DNA from: Nesterenkonia haasae
GTDB lineage: Bacteria; Actinomycetota; Actinomycetes; Actinomycetales; Micrococcaceae
DNA length: 64,000 bases
Assembly (NCBI RefSeq): GCF_010119385.1
Contig: NZ_VFIE01000019.1
Span: forward strand, 324,302 to 388,301
Direction: 5' to 3'
The notes under the pieces were generated by a model. That model was not told where the DNA came from, made no database searches, and worked only from the letters and a program-made list of their open reading frames with translations. This document shows, piece by piece, positions 34,490 to 43,375 of this stretch. The stretch's first letter is position 1. Each line of letters starts with the position of its first letter. A program made the position numbers and the translations under genes.

Positions 34490-36121
34490 ATGCCCCGTGC
34501 AGACGGACGCCTCAATCACAACCTTCTCGATGAAGACCCCCTACCCCAGGACGAATGCGGGGTTTTTGGTGTCTGGGCGCCGGGTGAGGAAGTCGCCAAA
34601 CTTACCTTCTACGGGCTTTTCGCCCTACAGCACCGTGGCCAAGAATCGGCCGGGATCGCCACCTCGGACGGAAACCATATCCACGTGTACAAGGATGTGG
34701 GTCTGGTCTCCCAGGTTTTCGACGAAGCCACACTCAATGCCCTACGGGGTCACATCTCCATCGGACACTGCCGCTACTCCACCACCGGCGGAAATCAGTG
34801 GTCCAACGCCCAGCCCACCCTTGGCGCCACTCCTCACGGAACGGTAGCCCTGGGACACAACGGCAACCTGACCAACTCTGCCGATCTCTACGATCAGGTC
34901 GTCTCCCGTCACGGCGCCACCAAGTTCGGTGAGCTCGCCCAGGGCAACACCACGGACACAGCTCTGGTCACCGCACTGCTGAAGAACCAGCCGGGTGACT
35001 CCATGGAGGAGCAGGCTCTCGCCCTGCTGCCCACCCTGAAGGGCGCCTTCTGCCTGGTATTCATGGATGAGAACACGCTCTACGCTGCTCGCGACCCGCA
35101 GGGTGTCCGCCCGCTGGTGCTTGGCCGGCTCAACAATGGCTGGGTGGTGGCCTCTGAACAGTCCGCCCTGGCCACTGTGGGCGCCTCCATCATCCGCGAG
35201 ATCGAGCCTGGCGAACTGATCGCCATTGACGCTGACGGGGTGCGTTCCCACCAGTTCGCCGAGTCCGCACCCGCCCGGTGCGTGTTCGAATACGTCTACT
35301 TGGCCCGGCCCGATGCCAATATCAATGGCCGCAGCGTCTACGAATCCCGGGTGGAGATGGGCCGTCAACTCGCTCGCGAGGATTCCAACGACGCCGACAT
35401 CGTCATTCCAGTGCCCGAATCCGGCACACCTGCCGCGGTGGGTTACGCAGAGGCCTCCGGGTTACCGTTCGCCCAGGGATTCATCAAGAACGCCTATGTG
35501 GGCCGGACGTTCATTCAACCGAGCCAAACTCTGCGCCAATTGGGCATCCGGCTGAAGCTCAACGTGCAGGACCATGTGGTGCGCGGCAAGAAGGTGGTGG
35601 TGGTCGATGATTCGATCGTGCGCGGCAACACCCAGCGCGCCATTGTCCGGATGCTCCGGGAGGCCGGCGCGGCTGAGATCCACGTGAAGATCTCCTCCCC
35701 GCCCATCAAATGGCCCTGCTTCTACGGCATCGACTTCGCCACCCGTGCAGAGCTGATCGCCAACGGAGCCACTCTTGAAGAGATCACCAACGCCGTGGGG
35801 GCGGATTCTTTGGCCTACATCTCTGAGGAAGGGATGGTGGCCGCCACGGGCCAGCCGCGCAGTACGCTGTGCACCGCGTGCTTCTCCGGGGTCTACCCCA
35901 TTGAATTACCGCCGGAGGAACGCCGCGGCAAAATGCTGCTGGAGCAGCCGGTGCTCCCTGGAATGCCGCACCGGCGGGCGCAGGTCGGCTGCGAACCCGG
36001 TCCGGATGCGGAGTTCGAACTCGACGAGTCGGAGACCCCACTGAAGCAGGAAGTGGAGCTCAACGGGGCAGACCACGGAATATATGAGCCAACACTGTCA
36101 GGAAGGGCAAGCGGTGACTGA
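34490..36121 (+). CDS. purF: Amidophosphoribosyltransferase (glutamine PRPP amidotransferase)
   Basis: 543 residues, first committed step of purine synthesis. A 22-residue propeptide precedes the catalytic Cys23 (DECGVFGVW), which becomes N-terminal after self-cleavage as in the B. subtilis type. The Ntn glutaminase domain includes QHRGQESAGIA; the PRPP-binding motif is VVVVDDSIVRGNT. Cysteines in KWPCFYG and LCTACFSG fit the [4Fe-4S] ligands of the B. subtilis enzyme class. It overlaps purM by 8 bp. Confidence 0.96.
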   Translation: MPRADGRLNHNLLDEDPLPQDECGVFGVWAPGEEVAKLTFYGLFALQHRGQESAGIATSDGNHIHVYKDVGLVSQVFDEATLNALRGHISIGHCRYSTTGGNQWSNAQPTLGATPHGTVALGHNGNLTNSADLYDQVVSRHGATKFGELAQGNTTDTALVTALLKNQPGDSMEEQALALLPTLKGAFCLVFMDENTLYAARDPQGVRPLVLGRLNNGWVVASEQSALATVGASIIREIEPGELIAIDADGVRSHQFAESAPARCVFEYVYLARPDANINGRSVYESRVEMGRQLAREDSNDADIVIPVPESGTPAAVGYAEASGLPFAQGFIKNAYVGRTFIQPSQTLRQLGIRLKLNVQDHVVRGKKVVVVDDSIVRGNTQRAIVRMLREAGAAEIHVKISSPPIKWPCFYGIDFATRAELIANGATLEEITNAVGADSLAYISEEGMVAATGQPRSTLCTACFSGVYPIELPPEERRGKMLLEQPVLPGMPHRRAQVGCEPGPDAEFELDESETPLKQEVELNGADHGIYEPTLSGRASGD

Positions 36122-37268
36122 GACTTCACCCATCACTTACGCGTCTGCGGGCGTGGACGTGGAGGCCGGCGACCGCGCCGTGGAACTGATGAAGGCCCAT
36201 ATCGAGGCCACGCACACCCCTCAGGTGGTGGGCGGTTTCGGTGGTTTCGCGGGCCTCTACGACGCCTCTGAGCTGAAGCGCCTGCCCAAGCCGTTGCTGG
36301 CCACGTCCACTGATGGTGTCGGGACCAAGGTCGCCATTGCCCAGGCCATGGACATCCACGACACCATCGGTTTCGACCTAGTAGGCATGGTGGTGGACGA
36401 CATTGTGGTCGCCGGCGCCAAGCCGCTGTTCATGACGGATTACATCGCCTGCGGCAAGGTGGAGCCCGCCCGCATCGCCGGCATCGTCTCCGGGATCGCC
36501 AAAGCGTGCGCTGAGACCGGGACTGCGCTCGTCGGCGGCGAGACGGCGGAACATCCGGGCCTATTGGGTGAGGATGAGTACGACGTTGCCGGGGCAGCTA
36601 CCGGAGTCGTCGACGCCTCTGCTGTGCTTGGCCCGGAGCGGGTTCAGGCTGGCGACGTGATCATCGGCATGGCCTCTTCCGGTATCCATTCCAATGGCTA
36701 TTCACTCATCCGGCGGATCGTCCGCGACGCAGGGTGGGACTTCTCCCGCCATGTGCCGGAGTTCGGCCGCACGCTGGGCGAAGAGCTGCTGGAACCCACC
36801 AAGCTCTACACGGCCCCCTGCCTGGACCTGGTGACCACATTCAATGGGGACCCGGCCGAGCAGGAGATCGCACCTGATGCGCCCGTGCGCGGCTTCAGCC
36901 ACGTCACCGGCGGCGGGATGGCCGCGAACCTGGCCCGCGTTCTGCCCACTGGCCTGATGGCCACCGTGAATCGGGCCACGTGGTCCTGGCCGGATGTGTT
37001 CACCGTGATGGCGGATTTGGGCCGCGTGCCGCAGGCTGATCTGGAGCGGACGCTGAACCTGGGTGTCGGAATGATCGCCGTAGTGGCGGCTGACCAGGCT
37101 GACCGCGTCGTCGCCCATTTGAAAGCTGCGGGGCAGAGCGCATGGGTGATGGGCGAGGTCAGTGCGTACTCACCTGAGGATGTCGCCGACGCCGGCGATG
37201 ACTTTGTCCAGGGCGCTAAGGGCGTCAACGGCGGCGGAGTGCTGCTGACTGGCCGCTACACTCGCTGA
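36114..37268 (+). CDS. purM: Phosphoribosylformylglycinamidine cyclo-ligase (AIR synthetase)
   Basis: 384 residues from GTG at 36114, preceded by GGAAGG; an apparent ATG at 36084 lacks a site. Signatures: YASAGVDVEAGDRAVELM, the ATP-binding ATSTDGVGTKVAIAQ, DDIVVAGAKPLFMTDYIACG, GGETAEHPG, MASSGIHSNGYSLIRRI, GFSHVTGGGMAANL. Converts FGAM to AIR in purine synthesis. Translationally coupled to purF. An unrelated small gene follows on the other strand. Confidence 0.96.
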   Translation: MTETSPITYASAGVDVEAGDRAVELMKAHIEATHTPQVVGGFGGFAGLYDASELKRLPKPLLATSTDGVGTKVAIAQAMDIHDTIGFDLVGMVVDDIVVAGAKPLFMTDYIACGKVEPARIAGIVSGIAKACAETGTALVGGETAEHPGLLGEDEYDVAGAATGVVDASAVLGPERVQAGDVIIGMASSGIHSNGYSLIRRIVRDAGWDFSRHVPEFGRTLGEELLEPTKLYTAPCLDLVTTFNGDPAEQEIAPDAPVRGFSHVTGGGMAANLARVLPTGLMATVNRATWSWPDVFTVMADLGRVPQADLERTLNLGVGMIAVVAADQADRVVAHLKAAGQSAWVMGEVSAYSPEDVADAGDDFVQGAKGVNGGGVLLTGRYTR

Positions 37269-37293
37269 CCTGCCCGCTGGGAACGCCGACGTT

Positions 37294-37590
37294 CTATGCT
37301 GTGCGTTGGATCCGACGTATCTGGGCGCTTGACCAAAACTGGCACACGCCTATGACACCACTGGCCACTTGGATCCAATTGGCGGTATCCAGGAGTAAGC
37401 CGCCTGCGGTATCTGCTTGGAGCAGGTAAGCCCCGCACACGCCGTTGATGGTGAAGGCCCAAGCGTTGAACAGGGCTTTGCCTCCACTAACCTTCTCCGG
37501 GTTCAGCAGCAGCCAGTTCCAGTCCCTCGGCCACGGAACCTCCTCCTGGCGGATCCCCGTTTCGGTCTCCGACTCCTGACTTTCGCTCAC
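37294..37590 (-). CDS. Small membrane protein of unknown function
   Basis: 98 residues from GTG with GGAG ten bases upstream. Acidic N-terminal third, then a Trp-rich stretch (VPWPRDWNWLLLNPEKV) and two probable membrane segments (AWAFTINGVCGAYLLQA and WIQVASGVIGVCQFW), ending in basic RRIQR. No family recognised. It is isolated between purM and the nucleoside hydrolase. Confidence 0.6.
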   Translation of the reverse strand: MSESQESETETGIRQEEVPWPRDWNWLLLNPEKVSGGKALFNAWAFTINGVCGAYLLQADTAGGLLLDTANWIQVASGVIGVCQFWSSAQIRRIQRTA

Positions 37591-37664
37591 GGATCATCAC
37601 TCCTTGCCTTCCACCCTAGGACCCACAAATGACCCGTCAAAGCCCCGGCGGGGAGAATAGGACT

Positions 37665-38693
37665 ATGATTCCTCTGCTCCTCGACTGTGATCCGGGCATC
37701 GACGACGCCGTGGCATTGGGCTACCTGATGTGCCAGGAGGACGTGGAGGTGGTGGGAATCGCCGCCTCTGGGGGCAACGTACCTACGGCTCAGACCGCGC
37801 TCAACGCGCTGAGCTGGTTGGAGTTGGCCGGGCGCGGAGACCTTCCCGTACACCCGGGAGCGGAACTGCCACTGGCCGCAGCTGATGGAACTTTTGGGGC
37901 TCCCCCGCTCTACGCCGACACCACGCACGGGCCCTCCGGGACCGGCCATGCAGTGCTTCCTTCCCCCAGGACGACGCCGTCAGATATATCAGCGGCTGAG
38001 GCGTGGGTGGATGCCGCCCGGGCCCACCCGAATGAACTGATCGGTGTGGTCACCGGTCCGTGCACGAACCTGGCCTTAGCACTGGAGCTGGAGCCTGACC
38101 TGCCGCAGCTGATCAAGCGAGTCTTCATCATGGGTGGCGCCTTCAACTACAGAGGGAACACTAAGCCGACCACGGAGTGGAACATTGACCACGATCCAGA
38201 GGCAGCTGCCCGTGTGTTCTCTGGTTTCGCCAGTGCGCAGCACCGTCCGGTGGTGGGTCCCATTGAGGCCACGGAAGCCATCGTGATGACCCCGGATCGA
38301 ATCAGCAGGATCCTCCACGGGACCTCAGATCCGCAGTGGCACAACTGGTTAGAACACCTGGCAGAAGCGCTGCGCTTCTACTTCGAATTCCACGCCGCTG
38401 ACGGCCACGGTTATCTTGCTCAGCTCCATGACCCCTATGTGCTGGCAGCCGGCCTCCAGTGGGCCCGAAACCCTGCCTGCACTGGCGGGATCCCGTGGGC
38501 GAAGACCGCGCTGGCCGCAGTGGATGTGGAGCTGCAGGGTTCCTTAACGCGCGGAGAGACTGTGGCAGACTGGCTTGGGCGTTGGGGCGCTGCACCCAAT
38601 GCCGAGCTCATCCGCCACGTCCAGGCGGAGGACTTCCTTCATCACCTTGAAACCACCCTAATGAAAGGCCCGACCTATGACCACGCCCGATAA
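37665..38693 (+). CDS. Nucleoside hydrolase (IunH family), possibly queuosine-salvage related
   Basis: 342 residues from an ATG preceded by GGGGAG. The calcium-binding motif DCDPGIDDAVAL defines the inosine/uridine-preferring nucleoside hydrolase fold, which cleaves the N-glycosidic bond of ribonucleosides. VFIMGGAFNYRGN, TEWNIDHDPEAA and a C-terminal DPYVLAAGL support it. The 3' end overlaps the next gene, a queuosine-precursor (YhhQ-type) transporter, by 17 bp. IunH-fold queuosine nucleosidases (QueK) are known, so the natural substrate may be queuosine; this is inference from context. Confidence 0.9.
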   Translation: MIPLLLDCDPGIDDAVALGYLMCQEDVEVVGIAASGGNVPTAQTALNALSWLELAGRGDLPVHPGAELPLAAADGTFGAPPLYADTTHGPSGTGHAVLPSPRTTPSDISAAEAWVDAARAHPNELIGVVTGPCTNLALALELEPDLPQLIKRVFIMGGAFNYRGNTKPTTEWNIDHDPEAAARVFSGFASAQHRPVVGPIEATEAIVMTPDRISRILHGTSDPQWHNWLEHLAEALRFYFEFHAADGHGYLAQLHDPYVLAAGLQWARNPACTGGIPWAKTALAAVDVELQGSLTRGETVADWLGRWGAAPNAELIRHVQAEDFLHHLETTLMKGPTYDHAR

Positions 38694-39450
38694 CGGATCT
38701 GGGCAGGGGTCCGCACCCGCTGCGGCCCCCGGAGAAACCCGAAACGTTCGCTTTGCCCACCCCGGCAGTCAGTACTTCGCCGTGCTGGTCGCCCTTCTTG
38801 CCGCGTTCTACCTGATCTCCAATATCGCCGCCACCAAACAGATGGACTTCGGCGGCTGGGTGGTTGACGGCGGCGTCTTCCTGTTCCCGCTGACATATCT
38901 GCTCGGCGGCATTATTTCTGAGGTGTACGGCTTCCGCGCTGCTATGCGTGCGGTTTTCGTCGGTTTCACCGTCATGGTGGTCGGTGCCGTTGTCTTCGGT
39001 CTGGTGACTATCTCCCCCGCATTGAGTGACTCCCACAACCAGGAAGCCTTCGAAATTCTCTTCGGCTGGGACGGCGTCTACATCCGCATCCTGGTCGCCT
39101 CGCTGATCGGCTTTGTGCTCGGTCAGGTGATGAACTCCGTGGTGATTGTGAAAGTGAAGGAGCGCTTCGGCGAATCGAATTTGTGGGCGCGCATCATGTC
39201 CTCCACTGTGTTCGGTCAGGTCGCCGATACGTTCATCTTTGGTCTGATCGCGTTCACCGCGTTCCCGCTCTTCCTCAATGTGCTGCCCGGTGTGGACCTG
39301 TTTGTGATGATGAGCTGGACTGAGTTCGGCAGCTACTTTGTGTTCGGCGTGATCTATAAGTGTCTGGTGGAGTTCCTGCTGTTCCCCGTCACCTACGGCG
39401 TGGTCCGGATGTTGAAGAACCGGGAGCCGAGCTACGGTATAGGTTCCTGA
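38677..39450 (+). CDS. Queuosine precursor transporter (YhhQ/QPTR family, VUT)
   Basis: 257 residues, about six transmembrane helices. Family features: LISNIAATKQMDFGG, FLFPLTYLLGGIISEVYGF, then GQVADTFIFGLIAFTAFPLFL and FGVIYKCLVEFLLFPVTY. YhhQ imports preQ0/preQ1, and other members transport queuine. It overlaps the nucleoside hydrolase upstream (17 bp) and the convergent tetR downstream (19 bp). The ~20-residue Gly/Ala/Pro-rich N-terminus is variable. Confidence 0.9.
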   Translation: MTTPDNGSGQGSAPAAAPGETRNVRFAHPGSQYFAVLVALLAAFYLISNIAATKQMDFGGWVVDGGVFLFPLTYLLGGIISEVYGFRAAMRAVFVGFTVMVVGAVVFGLVTISPALSDSHNQEAFEILFGWDGVYIRILVASLIGFVLGQVMNSVVIVKVKERFGESNLWARIMSSTVFGQVADTFIFGLIAFTAFPLFLNVLPGVDLFVMMSWTEFGSYFVFGVIYKCLVEFLLFPVTYGVVRMLKNREPSYGIGS

Positions 39451-39980
39451 CCCAGGGCAATAATCTCCTCGACGAGCCGGGCGCGCACCTCGGGGCGCAG
39501 CTCACCGGCAGCGATTGATTCGTAGAACCACAGGCCGTCGGCGGCCAGCCGTGCGATGAAACGGCGCACTGCCTCATCATCTTCGGCTGCCGCTGGCTCC
39601 TGTGCGGCCCAACGGTCATAGACCCCGTTCCACACGTCACTGGCTGCTGTGTTCTGAGTGGCAGCTTCCAGGGTCAGGAGCAGCTCTGCCCGGTCCGGGT
39701 TCTGCGAGGCCCGCACATAGGCGGCCGTCTTAGTGTCTTCATCCAGGCTTTGGCCGTTCACCTGACCAACCTCGCTGATCATGCACTGCTCCCACTGGTC
39801 TGCTACGTATCTGTGCAGGGCCAGCAGCAGGTCTTCCCGGGAGGGGAAGTGGTACAGGATCCCGCCTTTGGTCAGTTCTGCCTCTGCGGCGACCGCCTCG
39901 TATGACAGTGCGGTGACGCCGTCACGCTGGACAATGCGTTTGGCGGCTTCGAGCGCTGCTTCGCGTTTGGACTCCCTCAT
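39432..39980 (-). CDS. TetR family transcriptional regulator of the adjacent MFS pump
   Basis: 182 residues. The HTH is seen in ALEAAKRIVQRDGVTALSY and AELTKGGILYHFPSREDLL. The C-terminal domain is of the type found in EmrB/QacA-linked regulators. It follows the MFS gene by 12 bp in the same operon, and a 32-bp palindrome precedes the operon, so it most likely represses its own operon. Its 3' end overlaps the transporter gene on the plus strand. Confidence 0.88.
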   Translation of the reverse strand: MRESKREAALEAAKRIVQRDGVTALSYEAVAAEAELTKGGILYHFPSREDLLLALHRYVADQWEQCMISEVGQVNGQSLDEDTKTAAYVRASQNPDRAELLLTLEAATQNTAASDVWNGVYDRWAAQEPAAAEDDEAVRRFIARLAADGLWFYESIAAGELRPEVRARLVEEIIALGQEPIP

Positions 39981-39992
39981 CGATCCCCCAGC

Positions 39993-41591
39993 CTAGTGGT
40001 TGTCCGGGTAGGCCTGGGATTCAGTGCCTGGCCTGTAGTGCCGCAGCAGCCACGCACAGCCCAGTGCCCCGAGGGTGACGACGACGCATGTGGCCACCAA
40101 GACTGCCAGGTAGGCAGAGTCGAAGGCGGAGGTGGCAGCAGAGACTATCGCGGCGTCGTCGCTGGTGAGAGCAACTGCTGGGGAGCTGCCGACCATGTCC
40201 CGGCTGCCCTCAGGAAGTGTCAGGGCGCGGGAGTAGACGAAGGTCAGCAGTGAGCCCATGGTCGCGACGGCGACGAGTCCGCCAAATTCGTAGGAGACTT
40301 CCTCCAGGGAGGCGGCCATTCCGGCGCGGCGGGGTGGGACGTTGCCCATAATCGCACTGGATGCCACCGACATGGACGCTCCTACTCCGATCCCGGCGAC
40401 GATCAGCCCGGCAATAAGCAGCGGCAGGGAGTCCCGGACTGCAGCGACAATGACGGTGCCTGAGCCGAGTGCCGCAGTTCCGATGCCGCCGGCGACGAGC
40501 ACCAGCAGTCCTACCCGGTGCAGCACCGCGCCGCCGAAGATCGCGAACGGCATGGAAGCAACTGCCAGGGCGGTGACCAGCAGGCCCGCCTCGAGGGGGC
40601 TGAAACCTTCTACCAGCTGGTAGCGCTGGGTGATGACCAGCTGGAGGCCCATGATGGTGAAGATTGAGGCTCCTGCGGCGACGACTCCGCCGCTGAAGCC
40701 GCGGTTGCGGAAGATGGCGAAGTCCACCAGGGGTTCGGTGGGCGACCGCATCAGGCGCATCTGGCGGCGGACGAAGAAGGTCAGGACCACCGCGCCGATG
40801 ACCGTGGAGGTCAGCGCCAGGGGAAGGTTCAGTGGCGCCTCGGCCCAGGTTTTCAGGGCGAGCACGGAGGCTGCCATGCCCACGAGTGCTTGTGTGGAGG
40901 ACACGGCGTCCCACCGGCGGGCGGGGTTGTTGAGGTTGCGGGGGCCGATGGCGATCATCAGGATGCTGGCGGCGATGACGATCGGGACATTGATGAGGAA
41001 GACTGAGCCCCACCAGAACCATTCGAGCAGGGTGCCGGAGACCACCGGGCCTGCCGCCATGCCCACGCTGGCAGTGGCCGCCCAGATGGCGATGGCCAGG
41101 TTGCGTTCGCGTTCCGCGGCGAAGCTGATCCGGATCAGGGCGAGAGTGGCGGGCATCATGGCTGCTGCACCGACGCCTTTGAGCAGGCGTGCGGCGATCA
41201 GGGCATCAGGGTTGGTGGCGAAAGCTGCAGCCAGCGACGCGGAGCCGAAGATGATCAGTCCGACCTGGAAGACGCGCTTGTGGCCGAACCTGTCCCCCAG
41301 GGCACCGGATCCCAGGAGGAGTCCGGCCATGGTGAGGGGGTATCCGTTGATGATCCACAGCTGCTGGGAGTTGGTGGCGCCCAGGTCATGGGAGAGGATC
41401 GGCAGAGCGGTGTAGAGGATGGTGTTGTCCAGGGCGATCAGCAGCAGCGCGGAGGACACGATGCCGAGCACCGTCCACCGCTGCCAGCGCGCCAGGGACC
41501 GGTCCGGCGCAGCGGTCGTCTCCGCGACGCCTGCCAGTCTGAGTGCTCCTGTGTCAGTCTTCACCGGGTCTCCATGCAGCCTTCTGTTCAT
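39993..41591 (-). CDS. MFS drug efflux transporter (DHA2 family, 14 TM)
   Basis: About 532 residues with fourteen predicted helices. DHA2 hallmarks: LIALDNTILYTALPILSHDL near the first helix, WIINGYPLTMAGLLLGSGAL followed by DRFGHKRVFQ (motif A), and GPVVSGTLLEWFWWGSVFLIN (motif C region and helix 6). Proton-driven multidrug export (EmrB/QacA-like). Start uncertain: ATG at 41591, GTG at 41597, or GTG at 41564, which has the best ribosome site (GGAGACCCG). Followed by its tetR. Confidence 0.9.
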   Translation of the reverse strand: MNRRLHGDPVKTDTGALRLAGVAETTAAPDRSLARWQRWTVLGIVSSALLLIALDNTILYTALPILSHDLGATNSQQLWIINGYPLTMAGLLLGSGALGDRFGHKRVFQVGLIIFGSASLAAAFATNPDALIAARLLKGVGAAAMMPATLALIRISFAAERERNLAIAIWAATASVGMAAGPVVSGTLLEWFWWGSVFLINVPIVIAASILMIAIGPRNLNNPARRWDAVSSTQALVGMAASVLALKTWAEAPLNLPLALTSTVIGAVVLTFFVRRQMRLMRSPTEPLVDFAIFRNRGFSGGVVAAGASIFTIMGLQLVITQRYQLVEGFSPLEAGLLVTALAVASMPFAIFGGAVLHRVGLLVLVAGGIGTAALGSGTVIVAAVRDSLPLLIAGLIVAGIGVGASMSVASSAIMGNVPPRRAGMAASLEEVSYEFGGLVAVATMGSLLTFVYSRALTLPEGSRDMVGSSPAVALTSDDAAIVSAATSAFDSAYLAVLVATCVVVTLGALGCAWLLRHYRPGTESQAYPDNH

Positions 41592-41600
41592 TACCACCCG

Positions 41601-41632
41601 TCAAACTGTACCGTACGTTCGGTATAGTTTGA
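41601..41632. promoter_or_regulatory. TetR operator upstream of the MFS-tetR operon
   Basis: Inverted repeat with outer arms TCAAACT / AGTTTGA and inner TACCG / CGGTA; 13 of 15 arm positions pair. It lies 9 bp before the MFS ATG, where it would overlap the promoter. Confidence 0.7.
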
Positions 41633-41670
41633 AGCTGCGGAGTCCATTGCTTTCCCGGGACCGCTCGCTG

Positions 41671-42069
41671 TTAGGCCGCCCAGATGTGCTGAGGGAGGGC
41701 GTTGGCAAAGTCTTCGACGGAACCGTCCAGCGCGTCGAGCTGGTCCGCGCTCAGCAGGAGGTCGAAGCCACCGTCAGAGCGTCGGCCCAGGACACAGGGC
41801 AGGGAGATGGCCTTAATCGCCTGGGTTTCGTCGGGACTGGTTTCATTGCGGTGCACGATCCGAATCGGCACCTGCGCCCGGACCACCAACTCGTCCCAAT
41901 CTTGTTTACGCCGGATGGGCGAGTGCGTAATGTCACACAGTCCGCAGTGAGCACGCCCCAGCATATTGCCCACTATGTAGGAGACTTCTCCGCGCAGTCC
42001 CCCGTCGGCGTTGTAGACCCCGAGCACTTCAACGAGTTCAGCGCCGCCTGAGCTCGGTGGTGTGTCCAT
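41671..42069 (-). CDS. Conserved hypothetical protein with C-x2-C-D-x-T-H motif
   Basis: 132 residues. The core reads LGVYNADGGLRGEVSYIVG, then RAHCGLCDITHSPIRRK and WDELVVRAQVPIRIVHRNE. I recall this combination from uncharacterised small bacterial proteins; the paired cysteines with His could bind a metal or be redox-active. No function is assigned. It lies next to the sirtuin gene on the same strand, 35 bp apart, so they may be co-transcribed. Confidence 0.65.
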   Translation of the reverse strand: MDTPPSSGGAELVEVLGVYNADGGLRGEVSYIVGNMLGRAHCGLCDITHSPIRRKQDWDELVVRAQVPIRIVHRNETSPDETQAIKAISLPCVLGRRSDGGFDLLLSADQLDALDGSVEDFANALPQHIWAA

Positions 42070-42103
42070 AAACTCAGTGTGGCCTAACTTCTTGGGAGTT
42101 CCC

Positions 42104-43033
42104 CTAACCGAGCTCTACCGCTAAGGATTGCAGAGCGGGCGTGATGGGGGTTCGCCAGCGCCAGGTGGCCTTGGTGTCTGCCCGTGAGGGTCCTCCGTTA
42201 ATGACCGCGACCTGTTTTCCCGCACGGCTCATGCGCAGTGCGATGGAGTACCCGCTCATGACGGCCATGGAGGAACCGATGACCAGCAGCGAGTTGGATT
42301 CAGCCACGAGCTTGTCTACCGCGGTTTTGCGTTCAACTGGCACGCTCTCACCGAAGTAGACGACGTCGGGCTTGAGGGTGTCGGCCCGGCACACCAGGCA
42401 GGTGACCAGAATGAACCGTTGGACCCATTCGTCATCCAGAGTGACATCACCGTCAGGGTTGACGTTCTCCGCAGCTACGGCGGCAGCCTCGGCATAACCG
42501 GGGTTCGCTTCTTCAAGCCGCTCATCAAGCGAGGTTCGTGATTCATAGTTTCCGCAGGTCAGGCACACCACGCGGGAGAGGTCCCCATGCAGAGGTACTA
42601 GGGTGGCGTCCGCAGTTGAGGCAGCAGCGTGAAGTCCGTCGACGTTTTGGGTGACTACCCCGGTGAGCAGCCCCGACTGCTGCCAACGGGCCAGGATGTC
42701 GTGGCCCGGATTCGGCTGGGCCTGTCCCAGGTGACGCCAGCCTACGAAGGAGCGTGCCCAGTACCTGTGGCGGGAGGCGGCGTCGTACTTGAATTCCTGA
42801 TACGTCATGGGCCGGTGCTTCTTCAGCGATCCACCGGGCCCCCGGTAGTCAGGAATCCCCGAGTCGGTGGATATCCCCGCACCGGTCACACAGAGGACAG
42901 ATCCGCTGCGCAGCTGGGAGAGGATCCCGGACTTGGCGGTCACGGGATCATGCGGCGGTACAGATTCCTCGACACTGCGCGCAATGGACCTCAGCGCAGC
43001 CCGGTGGGCACGCTCAGCCTGTTGGTTGAACAC
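42104..43033 (-). CDS. Sir2 family NAD-dependent protein deacetylase
   Basis: 309 residues. NAD-binding GAGISTDSGIPDYRGPGG, TQNVDGLH, catalytic His149 in VPLHGDLS, and zinc cysteines C157-x2-C160 with a second pair in VTCLVCRAD; GSSMAVMSGYS closes the Rossmann part. NAD-dependent lysine deacylase, cytoplasmic. Acs ends in an acylatable lysine motif, so it is a possible target, though the genes are far apart. The N-terminal ~35 residues are an extension. Confidence 0.92.
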   Translation of the reverse strand: MFNQQAERAHRAALRSIARSVEESVPPHDPVTAKSGILSQLRSGSVLCVTGAGISTDSGIPDYRGPGGSLKKHRPMTYQEFKYDAASRHRYWARSFVGWRHLGQAQPNPGHDILARWQQSGLLTGVVTQNVDGLHAAASTADATLVPLHGDLSRVVCLTCGNYESRTSLDERLEEANPGYAEAAAVAAENVNPDGDVTLDDEWVQRFILVTCLVCRADTLKPDVVYFGESVPVERKTAVDKLVAESNSLLVIGSSMAVMSGYSIALRMSRAGKQVAVINGGPSRADTKATWRWRTPITPALQSLAVELG

Positions 43034-43041
43034 CTGACCGC

Positions 43042-43230
43042 TCAGCGGTCGTAGTCATCGTCCCAATCCCCGGGGGGATCTTCTTCAGCGTCGTCGCTGC
43101 TCGGACTTGGGATTTCTCCCCGTGCCTGGGCAAGCTCGCGCTCCAAGGCGGACAGATCGGTGTTCGGGGTGTAGTACTTGATCTCCCGCGCCTGCTTCGT
43201 AGCTTTCGCCTTCTGACGGCCACGCCCCAT
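43042..43230 (-). CDS. DUF3073 family protein
   Basis: 62 residues. MGRGRQKAKATKQAREIKY, then TPNTDLSALERELAQ are diagnostic of DUF3073, a small actinobacterial protein commonly found near purF/purM. It ends in an acidic Asp/Pro-rich tail. The ATG at 43230 has AAGGGGG before it; the longer frame to 43278 is less likely. Function unknown. Confidence 0.9.
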   Translation of the reverse strand: MGRGRQKAKATKQAREIKYYTPNTDLSALERELAQARGEIPSPSSDDAEEDPPGDWDDDYDR

Positions 43231-43375
43231 GAGCGGGACCCCCTTAACGTCGTCTCGATATGGCCTCACGATGAACATTCATCGCCGGCTTGACTCTTGG
43301 ATGAAGTGGTTGGTGATCTCTAGGTTAACATGAGTGCCACCATGGCGTCGCACTGAAGGGAAGGGTCGCACACCG

